From: Gnetum montanum
Taxonomy: Eukaryota > Streptophyta > Gnetopsida > Gnetales > Gnetaceae
Direction of reading: 5' to 3'
DNA: 64,000 bases
Assembly: GCA_015680685.1 (NCBI GenBank)
Contig: MNCI01004849.1
Location: 513,021-577,020 of the forward strand
Below, one piece after another: positions 24,901 to 39,083 of this stretch. The position numbers were made by a program, and so were the translations under genes. Within the stretch, counting starts at the first letter, position 1; each line of letters begins with the position of its first letter. The notes under the pieces were generated by a model. The model saw only the letters and a list, made by a program, of their open reading frames with translations, was not told the origin of the DNA and made no database searches.

Positions 24901-27900
24901 TCTGCAAAGCTTTTGTACAATCAGAAAATGGAAGGGCTCGCTAACCCCCCAATCCTGAATAGGCTAGAAACACCTTGACCAGTTAGGCAACAACCCCTTG
25001 AGACGTCCACCTCAGCTAGACATAGTGGATTCTTGTTGAAACTCACATTCCCAGCCAACGAAATTCCCACATACTCACAGACACCCAAACATAGACAAAT
25101 TCAACATGTCAGGCATATCCACGGCTTACCGAAACCATACCAAAAGAAGGCCCCAACCATAAGAAGAAACAACCTAAATAAGAAATCCAACAGAAACCAG
25201 ATATCCCCCAAAACCCTTGGAGGTAAAAACATCCTCAAATGTGGTGAGGCAACCAAATGCACTCACAAGTGGCACATTCCTATGTGTGGATGACATCCAA
25301 CACAACTCAATGCCTTTTTGTGTTCACAAAAGTGAGAGCTTGTTGAAATCTTTTCAAATCCACTTCCTTTTGCATGCAAGTAGTTGCATCCCCTTTTCCA
25401 TTTGGGTGTAGTTTAGTGGACATTCTTTTTATGAAACATTGAAGTGTTTGCTAGGAGGAATTGTGATTAATATTCATTATAACATAAGGGCATTTGCCTT
25501 TGCGAAGCCACGATTTGACATTGATTTTGTGCATCCAATCTTGCTGTTTCTATAGTTGCGTGACTTCCATCTGATCTTGTTCTCTGCGCTCTTGCTCCTC
25601 CTTCTCCTGGATGATCTTGTTCTATTGCTCCTATAAGATCTCCTCTCTGTGCTACTTGCGAATCTCATCTTCAAGCATAACCTTATTTGCCACCTCAGCA
25701 ATCTCCCTCTATCATATGGTCTCTCTGGCCATCTCTCGATGGCATAACTTAGACTGAGCTGATTGACGCTAGAACTCCTCTTCACACACTTGTCACTTAG
25801 CCTCCTAGAGGGCCTGCTTCTCTCCACGAGCAAGTTCAGCTGCTTCCACTAGCTCACTCTCCTTAGCTTCAGTTGCTTCCATTAGATCACTCTCCTTAGG
25901 ATTAGCTGCTTGGTGTACCATGCGCTCCAACTCATCCGAGGGAGGCAACCTCCCTATAGCTTCATTTGCCCTCGAGGGTACAACCCTTGCAAGCGCTTGT
26001 GCCAGAAGACCAAGCACAACAGGCTCCCCTCCCCTCATAGACCCCCAACACACATAGACAACACAACAAGGATGGAACTCTGCTTCCTGCAAAACTTGTA
26101 GTGCAGCCGCCCTCCAAAGCATCAAAATGAGCCTTGAGTGTCACTTGTGTTGCCCCTACTGCAATGAAGCCAGAAAAAATCTCGGAAGGTTAATGGCACA
26201 CCCTAGTTGTAGACATTTTAAGAACAAAAAGTGCACCCCCTGTAATTTCCACACATTCCCTGATTGGATGAAGAGTCTATCCACAAGCTCTCAATGACAT
26301 TCTGCCATAGCTATAGCTGGGCTATTTTAGGCATCTACCCACTTCCCATTTTTGGCACAAGGCTGGGAAAAAAGTCCTCAGCATCTTGTAGCCCCCTCCC
26401 TGTTGGGAGAATGACTTCTCCTCTAGTTGGTGTCCCCAGAAGCTACACCAATGCTTCTTCTAGAAGCTCAATCCATACCCCTTTGAACATGGCAGAGTCC
26501 ACACTCCAATTCCAAAAGAAAGAATCATCAGCAAGCTTTGGGTCCCCCACGAGCATGGGTAAAAGGTTGGCCAACCCAACCCTCTCAACTGTTGCTCATA
26601 ACGGCAACATTTGCTGAAATGCTGCACATGACAACTTGAAAGTAGGAGTAACCCCCATTGCCACAGATGCCTCCTGCTGCAATCTTAACCTGTTTGCAGT
26701 AACTTGCACAAGTCGAGGAAGCAGCAAACCTTGAAAAATCTAATTGTTATGTGCCCACTAGACACTCCATAGCACAACGGCTGCCTTGGAGTCATCGTTC
26801 ACTTTTTAAGTGGTGGTGAAGTGGTGGTGGGATTGCGACAGCCCGCCAAGTGGCATTCACGAATGGGTAGCACCAAATAAAATGGTTCAACATTTCAAGT
26901 TCCCTTGTACAATGCGGGCAAGCATCATTAATGTTTAACCCCTTGCATCTAAGCACAGCCTGCACAGGGAGTGCAACATGATTCACTAGCTAGATGAAAG
27001 CCTTTATCTTTTTAGGGAGTTTGCCTTTCCAAATCAGCATCCAACCCTCAATCTTGGGGTACTTATGCTTAATGATTTGATGTGGTTGTTCCTCCAACAT
27101 CCCTCCACCTTATGAACATGGCCACACAAAGTTTTCCAAAGGGTTGAGTCCTAGTTACCCACCATCCATCTGTGGTATTTGTTATTCATTACTTGAATCC
27201 ATTGGGCTTGCCTGTCTTTTGCCGGCAACAACCAGCTAGTAAGCACTTGATACCCCATATCTATCACATTAGAAAACTTAAGCACCCTAAGCCCACCAAC
27301 CTCCCTAGGCTTAGCCACAGAATCCCAGCAAACCAGATGCATATGCTTATCCCCTTTACCCCCTAACTAGATGAACTCCCTAGTTTATTGGTCCACCTTG
27401 AGGATAATGTCTTTGGGAGGTGCAGCCATTGAAGCCATGAACTTGGCAATGGCTGAAAGAATAGATGTCACAAGGACAATTCTCCCCTTCATGGTAAAGA
27501 AACATGTTGTCTAGTGCCCAATTCATTGCTGTAGCCTTTGAACCAACTTCGACCAAGCTTTCTTCTTGTGCCAAGCAAAGATAGGCATGCCAAGGTAAAA
27601 ATCATGGTTTGTGCTAGGCAATATGCCCAGCACCTGGGTAATCCTCTCTTGCACATGTCCATTAGCATTAATAAAGGGAAGCACAGACTTTCCTTTGTTG
27701 ACTTCTAACCCAATTTCTTTCGTCATCATATCTAGCACTTTGTCGACCACAATTGCCTGTGGCACCACGACTCATGTGAATAGAATTGTTTTGTCTACAT
27801 AATGCTCTGCTAAGCAATCCATCCCCACAATGTTAAGCCCTTTCACCTCTTTCCTTTTACAATACTCTTGCATGGTATCTATTGCCATGATAAACAAATA

Positions 27901-30900
27901 AGGGGACATAGGGTCTCCTTGTCGTAAACCTTGTCTCGGGGAGGAAAACCCCCAAAGCTTCGCATCTATGTCAAAAGAATATGTAGTCGAAGACTGAATA
28001 TGCATGCAAAGGTTAATGAAATTATGGTGAAATCCCTTACAAAGCATAGCTTCTCTCAAGGCATCCCAACTAATCGAGTCATATGCTTTCGTAATATCTA
28101 ACTTTAGATGCATACTTGGGTACCTAGACAATTGGAGCAAGTGAATAATCTCTTGCAACTGAATCACTTGTTCTTGAAGGAAACACCCCTTAATGAACCC
28201 CATCTGATGTCCTCCCACAAGCATCGACATAAGAGGAGACAACCATCGCACCAACATCTTAGTAAACAACCTAAGTAAGTTATTACAGATACCAATGGGT
28301 CTCAATCGAGATGGGTTAGTGGGGTTTGCCATCTTGGGGATGAGCACAACCTTGGAGTAGGATTTCGTGATGCACTTGCTACCACCACAACATAGAATTG
28401 AAAGTGTCCAACATATTTCGACCAAGCACATTTGCAAATGCCCTAAAGAATTCAATAGGACAACCATTCGGCCTAGGGGCCTTATTGGCCTTCAGAGTAG
28501 CCATGGTAGCCTCCAACTCAACCTAGGTGAAGGGTTTAAGCAGGCGGTGGTTATCCTTCATACTAAGCATGCTCTACACAGGGATAGAAAGTGGTAGGGT
28601 GTCATCCCAATGCCATGCATTAGCCCAATAGGTTTGAAGCACTTGGGCAATTTTGTGGGTTTGGGTTAGAGTGGTTCCTTTGTGCACCAAGTGGTGAATC
28701 TTCTTGGATTGACCATTGGATTTTGGCATGGCAAAGAAAAATGAGTAGGTTTGTCCCCATCCTTAAGCCATCTAACCCTAGATCTTTGCTGCCAATAGGT
28801 AGCTTCTCCTCTGCTAATGCCTGAAGATCCTTAAGAACATCCTGCTCATTCTCATTGAGAGACTCCCCAAGCTCTTGTCGGGCTTGTATGTAAGCCAATT
28901 TGGTTTGTTAGAACCTCTTAGTGAGTATGAAAAATGTACTTTTCCTCCTTCATTGAGTGAATCTTCCTTTTCAGCGTGGTGAGCCCGTACTTGAGAAAGT
29001 CTCACAGATCCCCCTAAGTAGGTTATTGAGCCCAAATCTTTGATACCAATGGTCTTAGCTAGGGCTTGGAAAGCCATGCCCTCTCAAAATGGAATGGCAA
29101 GACTGCAAGATGCGTTGTCCTACCAATCTGGCAAATGAGCGACCTATGGTTCAAAGCTTGTCTTTCTTTCCCTAAGACCTGAACGTCATGATTCATCAGG
29201 ATATCAAAGCTGACCCAAACTCTATCAATTTGGGAAAGAACTTGATCCCATCCCTGATGCTTGTTACTCCAAGTGAATAGGCAATTTTTTATCTCCATGT
29301 CCACAAGACCATTGGTGTGCAGAGACTGTATGAATAGACAGCCTCCATTAGGTTCAGTAACTCCCCACCGGATTTCTCCTAGGCATGTAATTGTTGGTTG
29401 GAATCCCCAATAGGATCCATTTTCATCTATTTGGGATCATTGAAGATATCTGCTTGAGCTTGGCTAGCCGCTCCTCCCAACATTGAACACCATAAAAGTT
29501 GGTAAGCTAGAAACCTGACGAAACCAACCAAATGGAGATGCTCCATGCAGAGGAATCCACAAAATCGACGGCTAGCTTGGAAAGGACCGCTAGACCCCTA
29601 GCCCTGCCATGACTAGGGACAAACTACGTCTACCACCCATCCCACTGCAGCACTTGCAATTCTTTGTATTGCAACTTTTTCTCTTGCAAACAAACAACGT
29701 TGCAGTCTTCCTTGTGCACAATATCCTTCAAGGTATTTCTTTTATAGGATGCACCTTAACCTCTATAGTTCCAAGATATGATTTTCATGGTCTACCAGTA
29801 GACCATTTTTTGTAGACCACTTTCAAGCTTGTCTAAATACCCAAATTGATTTCTAGTTGTGTCTTCTTATTACGAGCAAGCGGTGTCGGCAGCCTATTGA
29901 TTTTTCTAGAGTTCAACGAGACTAGGAACTTGCTAGGAGACTTCACTACCACTCTTGGAACCTCTCCCATATGCAACATTGAGGAACCGTGCACCACAAA
30001 TTCCCAATTCCCAAGTGGGGGCAGATCCTCCCCTCTCATTTGGGTTTGAGATAGGAGAGTCAGGGTCCCGATCCACCATTCCCTCGAGGGGGCCACCCCT
30101 CGGCCCCCTCTATCCAATAGTGGCATTAGTCTTCAGGGTGGTGGAGGGGCCGACCCTCAAACCCCCATGACCAAAAGGACCACTAGTCTCCCTGGGCCCA
30201 AAAATGGGGTGACCTTGATGCCCAACCAACGTTCACCTGGACGCCTTGTTTTGCCTAGGCTCACTAGCTCTTGCCCTAACCCTGCAAGCTGCAACCTGAT
30301 GATTGGCTATCCCACAAATCATATAATGGGGCATAGTTGTTGACTGAGCCATAGGAGGCTTGTCGAACAAAAGATTCTTGTATTTTACATTGACTTTTTT
30401 GGCCCCAAATGGAAGATCCAAGACCACTTCATTAACGAGGTCCTTGGATGATAGTGACCTCCAAACATAGAACCTGGCAAACCCCATACGCTCCATAGTG
30501 TTAGTAAACTTATCGAAGGTGATGAACTCCCCAAAGAAAGTTGCCAGGGATTTCAGGAAATCCTTTGTCCATAGTTCCCATGGGATGCCTGAAACTCGGA
30601 TCCATACTAGCACCTAGGAGAAAAGGTCAAAGGCCCTATGTGCACACAAGTGCCAAGGCACTAGGGTGAGGCCCCTTGCACCTAAAAACCACAGCCCCCC
30701 AGTAGCAACCTGTCCTGATCTTCTGCCGAACTGAAAGTAAAGAGCAGTAGGTTGTTCCACAAGTTGTGAATCCCAACATCCCCTAGGCCCCACGTCATCA
30801 CCATCCATTTCTTTATTAACTCCATCTTTAGTCTCATGCCTATGGACACAAACTTTCCTATTAGGCTAAGCTCCATGGTTTGTAAGCCCTCGCTTGACAT

Positions 30901-33900
30901 GTGTAGCACATGCAATTGCAAATACCCTTCCTTTCAGGAGCACATGTTGATGTTGTCGACGCTCGCTCTCCACCTAGCCATTGCATGAACCCTTGTTGCA
31001 CCCTCTTCAATTGATTGCCTACCCATACTCCCATCAGCATCCCCTAAGCTTGACCTATTGTCATCTCCCCTCTTGGACCACCCCCTGCACTTCCCCCCCA
31101 CCCTTCCACTATGGTCTTTGCCACTTGTCTCGTTGCTAGCACCTTGCCCTTCACCAGTATGGTTGTTGCCATCGGTTGCCTGTCCCTCTCCCGTGCCCAC
31201 TCCTGCTCTAGCTCTTGCTCTTGGTCCAGCACCCATTTCAAATTCCTCAAGTTTAAACTATTTTAGTTATGCCATTTTGGGTTTTTGCAACCAACGTAAT
31301 CACCCACCCAAAGAGGAAGTTTTATGAGTAGTAGAATTGCTTTTATAAAGAAAAGCTCATATCATTTGACACGTTAGATTTGAAAGGATGAGCTTTGTAA
31401 AGCCAAAAATTTAGCTTTATTAGAAATCACCATTCCGCTCTATAAGCCACGTAAGCTCATAGAGTTGGTGAGTTCATAGAACCAAAGATCAATACAAGTG
31501 AACTCACTTTTGGTTCTACCAGATTAGCTTGTAAAGTTGGTAAACTTGTAGAACCAAAAATTGGTTTTATAAGTGATCTCATTTTTAGTTTTACCATGTC
31601 AGCTAGCTATGATCTGACAAACATAAGTGTTTTAAAGAAAAGATTGGTTCTATGAAGAGCAAGTTCATTTGAATCATTAGAAGCCACATCACTAGAAGCT
31701 TATTCCAAAAACTTAGAGCGTAGTTCGTATAACCAAAATCAAGCTCTAAATTGATTCTATGAACCGCATCAGCTCCTACGATTAAGAGAGGTTTGTAGAA
31801 CCAAAAAATGGTTCTACAAAGGAGTTCGAAATTGGTTCTATAAGCCGTCTCAACTCTTGATGTAAAACAAGCTCATAGAACCAAAAGGACAGTTCTACCC
31901 AAAAGCACTTATTAGTCCTACGACCCACATTAGCTCAAGCTGTGTGTGAAAAACAAGGTTCAACTAAGGAAGATTTTAAGGGATTTGAGCCAAATATATA
32001 TTACAAGAGGACCTAAAAGCCACATAAACAAAAGGTTCATAGAACCAAAAATTGATTCTACAAAAAGCTCATAGATCTGATTCCACGAAGAATAGTCAAA
32101 ACTCAATAGAAGCCAATTACACAAAAGAAAGTAGCATAAAGCTCCACGTCACACAAGCTTAGTAGAACCAAAAAATGGTTCTAAAATAAGTCTCTTGTTC
32201 AGTTCTACAAGCCATGTCATCCCAAAACAAGTAGAACTAAAACTTGGTTCTACAAATTGGCTTAAATTCAGTTCTATGAGCCACATTAGCCTGTTATATG
32301 AGCAGAAGGAAAACTGAAAGCTTATATCATCTTCAAAGCTCATAAAACCAAAATATATGGTTCTACAAAATGATTCTACTTGTGGCTCATAATGACGTGA
32401 TCTCTTCGATACTTAGCAAAAGCGAAGTTAATAAAATTGAATTTACAAAAGCTGAACAAAGAAAACGCTAAGCTCTTCATATTAAAGCCTATCTGACATT
32501 AATAGTTCTAAGAAAGTAGCTCGTCAAATTTAAGAATATGCAAAGATTTAAGACATGTCTGTAGTTGATTCCAGCAGCTTGTCCTCAAGCAAGTGAATCA
32601 AGATTATAGCTTTAAGTATTAATTGATAGAGCTGTGCTGAATTTGGAATCACAAAGCAAATAGAGCACAGTTACAGAGTATAGCAAGAGCTACATTGGGA
32701 AGCTGAAACTTACTATTTTAAAGTGCAAAAATATTTTCAATTCAAGCTCTTCCACAAAATTTCAGCTTCGAAAATGTCTCACAAGGAGAGAGAAGAGGCT
32801 TCACAGAAGTTCCAAGATATTGATACCTCAGCTTCTCTGATTACTTCAACATTTCAAATTAAGCATTTATCAACTTTGTCAATGGGTTGAAGTTGCGCTT
32901 TTGGAACTAGAGCAGGATGATAAAAAATTCTCTAGTTTTGATGAAGATCATCACTTAGTTGAGAAAACAGAGCTCAAAAGCTTGGAAACAATGGAAGAAT
33001 GACGTGAAGTTTATGAGAAAATGAACCTTCATAAGCTTGGATTTAAGGCTAGGGCTAATCTAATAAGAGATGTCATCAATTACCTGGTTGCAGATGTAAT
33101 CTATGAAAAAAGCAAGCTTCGTTTCAAGTGAAACACATTAACGGTTTATTAACATCAACATCAAGAAAGCATACGAGCTCTATGACATCATAGAGCTAGA
33201 CATCAGCGAGGGAGAAGCTTAGTAGATTAATGAGGAAGTATTAAGTGGAAGATTTTTGGCAGCATCTGAACATAGGAAAAGTTGCCAAGCTTTGAACAGC
33301 ACATCTTGCAAAAGCTTGGGGCTACCATACAGCCATCCCAAAGGCAACTAAGCTTAGGTTCTGTCGATGAATTTTTATTTTAGTGCTTAATTTCTGTTCA
33401 GGTCAAGAGATTAATTTTATTGGTGATTATTATATTTTGGCTTGGGTAGCTTTGGAGAATGTTAGAAATCTCTTTCTAGTTCAATATATGAATGATGTTT
33501 TGCAACAAAGCTTATTTGAGATCCATGAGCAGGGAATTCAGCTAAGTTTAAGCTCATTTGTTATGATTGTTTATTAAATGAAATTCCAAAACTAGAGTGT
33601 TCCACCCCAATTTTTACAAGGTATAGCTTGCAACACAGAGCTCAACACAGAGTTCATCTTTAGCTCTAACCACACTGGATTTTCCCCTAGGATACTTGAC
33701 AAAAGGAGTAGCTTGATTTTTCAAAGTAAAGGAGAAAAAAGAAAGAATCATTTTAAGTCAGAAGCTCCAAACTAAACCAGAAACTGACATAAGCGTCATT
33801 TTTCCTTACAAGGAAGATGATCTTCTAACTGGGGGACAAAAGTTAGTGATGACGCACCAAGACATGCCAGAAAAAATAACTGTATTAATTAAAGACATGG

Positions 33901-36900
33901 GGCTAGTGGCTGAGAGTAGAATAGCAAAATTGAAAGAATTTTTGGTACATAATGAACAAGAAATAAATAGGATAAAAAAGCAATAAAGGATTCTGAAGAT
34001 TTGAGTGAATAACTCAAGGCCACAATCACAATCAAAGAATCATTGGTGGAGAATAATGAACAAGCTAACCAGCAATTAAAGAAAAAGCTGGCTACGAGGA
34101 GCTCAGAATTGGAAGAAGCCAAGAAAATAAGCACTTCAGATCATTCTTTCCTACTACAGCAAAACTTTTAGGAGCTAATTGCTGAGTTCAACTTCCAGAC
34201 AAAATGGGTAAAAGAAACTCAAGCGGAAATTGAAGAGGCCAAAAGAAATCAAGCCATATTTGTAAAGATCAACTAGAGAACTCAAGATTTAGTGAGAATA
34301 ACAACTGAAATGAGAGAAAAACAGCCATTATTCAAAAGAGATTTTCTAGATAACACCATGATGACAGTTGCAAGGATAATGATTGAAATTAATCAAAACA
34401 AGCTAAAATTGGAGCAAGCTTGTTCTTTAGCAGAAGTAGCACTAAATAAGTTAACCAGTTCATTAACTGAATTAGGAGCCAGTGAAGAGGAAGCAGATAA
34501 GATAATAATGGAGCTAGATCAATCAAAGCCAAATACACACCATCAAAGTTTTATGCAATTATGCCAAGATCTCGTAATAGTTACTGATAGAAGGCCAACA
34601 TCATCATCATCCTAGGCTTGTCCCAACAAAATGGGGTTGGCTACATGAGTTCTTTTTCACCATTCACCTCTATGAAGAGCTAGATCTTTGTTTATTTGTA
34701 GTTTTTTCTAATCATGTTTGATCGTTTCTTCCCATGTCTTCTTTGGTCTTCCTTTTGGTGGCTTTCCTAGAATAGTGATGTAGCAACCTTTGCTTATAGG
34801 CTCATTGTGAGATCTTCTTTGCACACGTCCAAACCATTAAGCCACCATTTTTGTAGCTTATCTAAAATAGAAGCCACTCCAAGTCTTCATCTGATGTTTG
34901 TATTTTATAGTTTATTTCTTCTAGTAACATTCAATATCCATTGAAGCATACACATTTTTGATACATTGATTTGTTGTTCATGTCTCTTTTGTACTACTCA
35001 ACATTCAACACCATATAAGATAGTAGGTCTAATTGTTGTTTTGTAAAATTTTCCCTTTAATTTTTTGGTATTCTTTTATCATATAGAATATCACTAGCTT
35101 ATCTCCATTTTTGACCATTGTACCTCAATTCTATTTTTGATATCTTTATTAATTTCACCATCTAATTGGAGGATTGATCCTAGGTAGTGAAACTATTTGC
35201 AGTGAGGGACTTTTTTGCCTTGAATAGTCACTTCTATTTCACCACTATTTATGTTATTAAAATTGCGTTTCATATATTATGTCCTACTTCTACTAATTTT
35301 TAAGCCTTTTGATTCTAGAACATGTCTCTACTTCTCCTTTTTAGTAGCAATATTTTCTTGAGATGTATCTACCAATAGAATATCATCTGCCAATAGCATA
35401 CACCAAAGGACTTTATCTTGTATTTCCTTTGCTAATTCATCCATAATAACAACAAATAAGTACAAGCTAAGTGCAGACCCTTGGAAAATTAGCTGTTATT
35501 CCATAAAGCTATTCTAATTTTAGAGGTATCTCCTTCATACATGTCTTGAAGGCCAACAAATTCAAAAAATTAAAACAGCTTTTGAGATAGTTTAGCAACT
35601 GTCCAATGGTCTTGAGATGTATCCACCAACACAATATCGTCTACCAATAGCATACACCAAGGGATTTTATCTTGTATTTTCTTTGTTAATTCATCCATAA
35701 TAATAACAAATAATTATAGGCTAACTGCAGACCCTTGGAAAATTAGATGTTATTCCACAAAGCTATTCTAATTTTAGAGGTAGCTCGTTCATACATGTCT
35801 TGAAGGCCAACAAATTCAAAAAATTAAAGCAGCTTTTGAGATAGTTTAACAATTGTCCAATGGTTTACAACTATACAAAGAAACCATAAGTTTAAGCTCT
35901 GATTTTTGTAACTATAACTGCTTAGAGCTACTATATAAAGCTCCAAGTGGGTAACTAGATTTGCACATAGATGAGAATTTTGGAATAAGCTGGTTTCTTA
36001 AATCATGAAGATTTAGCTTATTTTTGTTATGCTCATTGAATGAGAGAGCTTTCATAAGTGTTAGTTCTTAACAAGTTTTAGCATAGAATTGCTTACATTC
36101 TAAATATAAGTTTGAGCTTTATGAATAACCATTTGATCTTAGGTTTTGGCTTTGTGTAGCACTACTTTCACAAAATATAGCTTTTGGGAAGTGTGTTAGT
36201 AGATAGCTTAAATTTCTAGAATGATGGGTTCTATAAAATTGTTTGTTTACTGTCATAGCTATGTAGGATTTAGAACTCAACAATTAGGAAGCTACTTAAA
36301 ATTAATAACCAAGAGCTAAGGAATAGCTAGAAGAGAAAGCTCATTGTTAGTAATTGCAAACAAGGACATACTTTTTAACACTCAATGGTAACTTAAGAAT
36401 TTATAAACTAAGCCATAATTAGCTCATTAAAACTAGTAGAAGTTATTTGGAGGTATTTGTGCTTGGGTGGTGCCAAAGACTAGTAGTTGCTTGAAACAAG
36501 TAATCAAATTGTTTTGGCCAAGGTCATTTCCCTACACCAACAAGCTCCTTTCGCTTGAAGGAGATGGTCTTGGAGCATTGGGAGATGCATCATGATAATA
36601 TGTTCATCATAGCCCAACATGGTGTTGTTAGGGTAGGAATTGGGAGAGGGCCAGTCTGGAATGTCAAAGTGTGGACTAGGGTTAGTTTCAATGGGTCCCT
36701 TCTCTTGTAATCGATGACTACTACCATTGGTAGAACTTGTTACTTGGGGAGTAGCTACAAGTTCCACTAATGGTAGTACCAAGTGGGTTCTTGGGGCAAT
36801 AGACTTGCTAAATGCTTTGACTTGTGAGAAAGCGTGTACGTTCTTTCTACTAGACATTTCCTGGTAGTTTGGTGAAAGCAACTTCATCCTTCAAGAAGTT

Positions 36901-39051
36901 CTCAGGCTTTGATGCCTCTTGCTCCGAGTCCAAAGAAATCGTTGTCATTTCTATTCATTGTTAAGCATGCCATTCTATTCCACTTATGGCTTGTTTCTGT
37001 TGTCGTTGTAATTGTCATTATTCTTGATTGAATGATGCTTTTTAACATGTGGAATCACACATTTTTTATTTCTGCTTATTGCCCCTTTTATGATATATAT
37101 ATATATATATATAGTACCAGCTATGCGTGAGCTTAATTATTTATGAACATTGTTTTTGTTTTGGTGTCAATATTGGATTATGCACTAATATTACTCCCCT
37201 TTATGTTTTTAATTTGTCTTTTACAACAGCCATAAATTAACTATTCATCATCATTCTAGCATTGTCCCAATAATATGGGGTTGGTTACATGGATCTCTTT
37301 CATGATTCACCTCTATTAAGAGCTATATCTTTATCTATTTGCAATTTTTGCACATTAGTTTAATCATTTCCCCCTAATTTTTTGAGTCTCTCTCTTAGTG
37401 AGTTTTCTAGAATTGTGATGTGACAACCTTTTCTCAGAGACTCATTGTTTGATCTTCTTTGAACAGGACTAAACCATCTAAGTGTCAAAACCATCTAAGT
37501 GTCTTATTGCTAGAGGTAAATTTGCTGGTATTGGTAAAGGCAATGAAGATCAATGTCTTATTGCTAGAGGTGGCTGCAAAAAATTGTGAACATATCGCTG
37601 GTCATCAATTGGAGCTTTACAAATCAATATTGTCTTATTGATTGCTATTGATTGGAGTGATACAAATTAATGTAGTTATTTTGCTTATTGATTGACATTG
37701 ATCTAAGTTGCTTCTAGCAATAGGTGTAAAGTTACTTTTTTAATTGATCGGACCTTATGAAATTCAAGGCTTCTTTGCTTGAAATCAGATTTGAATCTAC
37801 ATGAAATTTTGAGAGGATGCCAGATCTAATAACAATTGAATGGAAAGGCTTGTGATTCTAATTGGATCTAATGAAAATGATGCAAATCAACTTAGGATCA
37901 AGTAAAGATGCAATAATGCAACTTTGAAACTTGAAATTCTTCATAGATCTGAAGTAAAGAATCAATCTAAAGTTTGTATCTGAAGTAAATGAATCAATCT
38001 AATGGAGCTTTGAACATAACTTGTTCAAAAGCTAAAGCAAATATGATTTTTAATGAAACATGAATGAGATTATGTGAAACTGATGAAATAAGAGATTATG
38101 AATGAGAGTGTGAGAGATCTTATGAGAAATGTGAAGAATTATGAGAAAACTAAGAGATTAAGAGAAGTCTGAAACTCCTTATGCTCATTGTCTTCAAACC
38201 CTTGATCAATGAGAAATGGACAATGCAAATGAAATATAAGTGTGGCTCACTATGAGGTATGAGGGGGCACCTCTATTTATAGTATCGCTTGGCCCAAATT
38301 TACCATTTTTGGCATGTTTTAGCATCACTATACATCTAATCCGCAATTTTCCATTTATGGAAACTTTTACAACCATAGGCCTAACTATGTGAGTGCAACA
38401 TGGTAAACATAACATTAAGGATATGGAATCAGAGTACATGAAAATAGACATGACTAAGGAATGAGAGTACATGAAAATAGACATGACTAAGTCATGGAGT
38501 AGACATCCCATCCACACTACTATTCTACAATCCCTCCATTAGGATGGAATGGGTGAACTATATTGCCTTTGTTTTTTGTCTTCATCTTGATAATTCCAGC
38601 TTTGTGAACATATAAGCTAATTGATGTTTTATCTCCAACTATGTGGGCTTTATGGTTCTTTTTTTGATTTCATCTTTTATGAAATAATATTTTAGGCTAA
38701 TATGCTTGGATTTCTTAGGGAGAACATGCTCAGAGAGATCAATGGTTGTTGTTGTAACGATTCAACTTTGATTTTTATCTTTAAGGTTTGTGGTAATGTG
38801 TGAGAGTCTACTTTGTTACAATGATGTGTGTGGATAACATTGATTTATAGAACTATCTATAATTTTATGACGGTAGATTTAGAGTGTTGCTAATGTGTTT
38901 GTATTGATGATTAGTTGAATGACTAGTAATTCTTCTTTGTGATTGATTTTAAGTTATGCTAATGTATGTTGTGTATTACTAGATGCAAAGTACTAAGAAC
39001 GTAAGTGCCTTGAAATGATTTCTAAAACCGATTAGAATGTTTCTATGTGAG

Positions 39052-39083
<32 letters not shown>

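Larger units (their letters stand above)
24846..31308 (-). mobile_element. Full-length-size LINE (L1-type), antisense, inactive
   Basis: Bounded by an 11-bp target duplication CAAAGAGGAAG (24835-24845 and 31309-31319) and by a poly-T run of 22 or so at the left, its poly-A tail. Reading right to left: ORF1 with DUF4283-like block and degenerate knuckle (31.2-29.9 kb), endonuclease starting MKIISWN (29.79-29.06 kb), reverse transcriptase (about 28.9-27.4 kb), zf-RVT (26986-26792), a C-terminal domain, and a coiled-coil module (26.15-25.0 kb). Frames are broken in many places, and the RT active site reads YVDK instead of YADD (27790-27801). Confidence 0.85.

Noticed and set aside
31058-31327. 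Forward open frame rich in Pro, Ser and Leu
   Set aside because: It is the shadow of the Gly/Arg-rich LINE ORF1 on the other strand.
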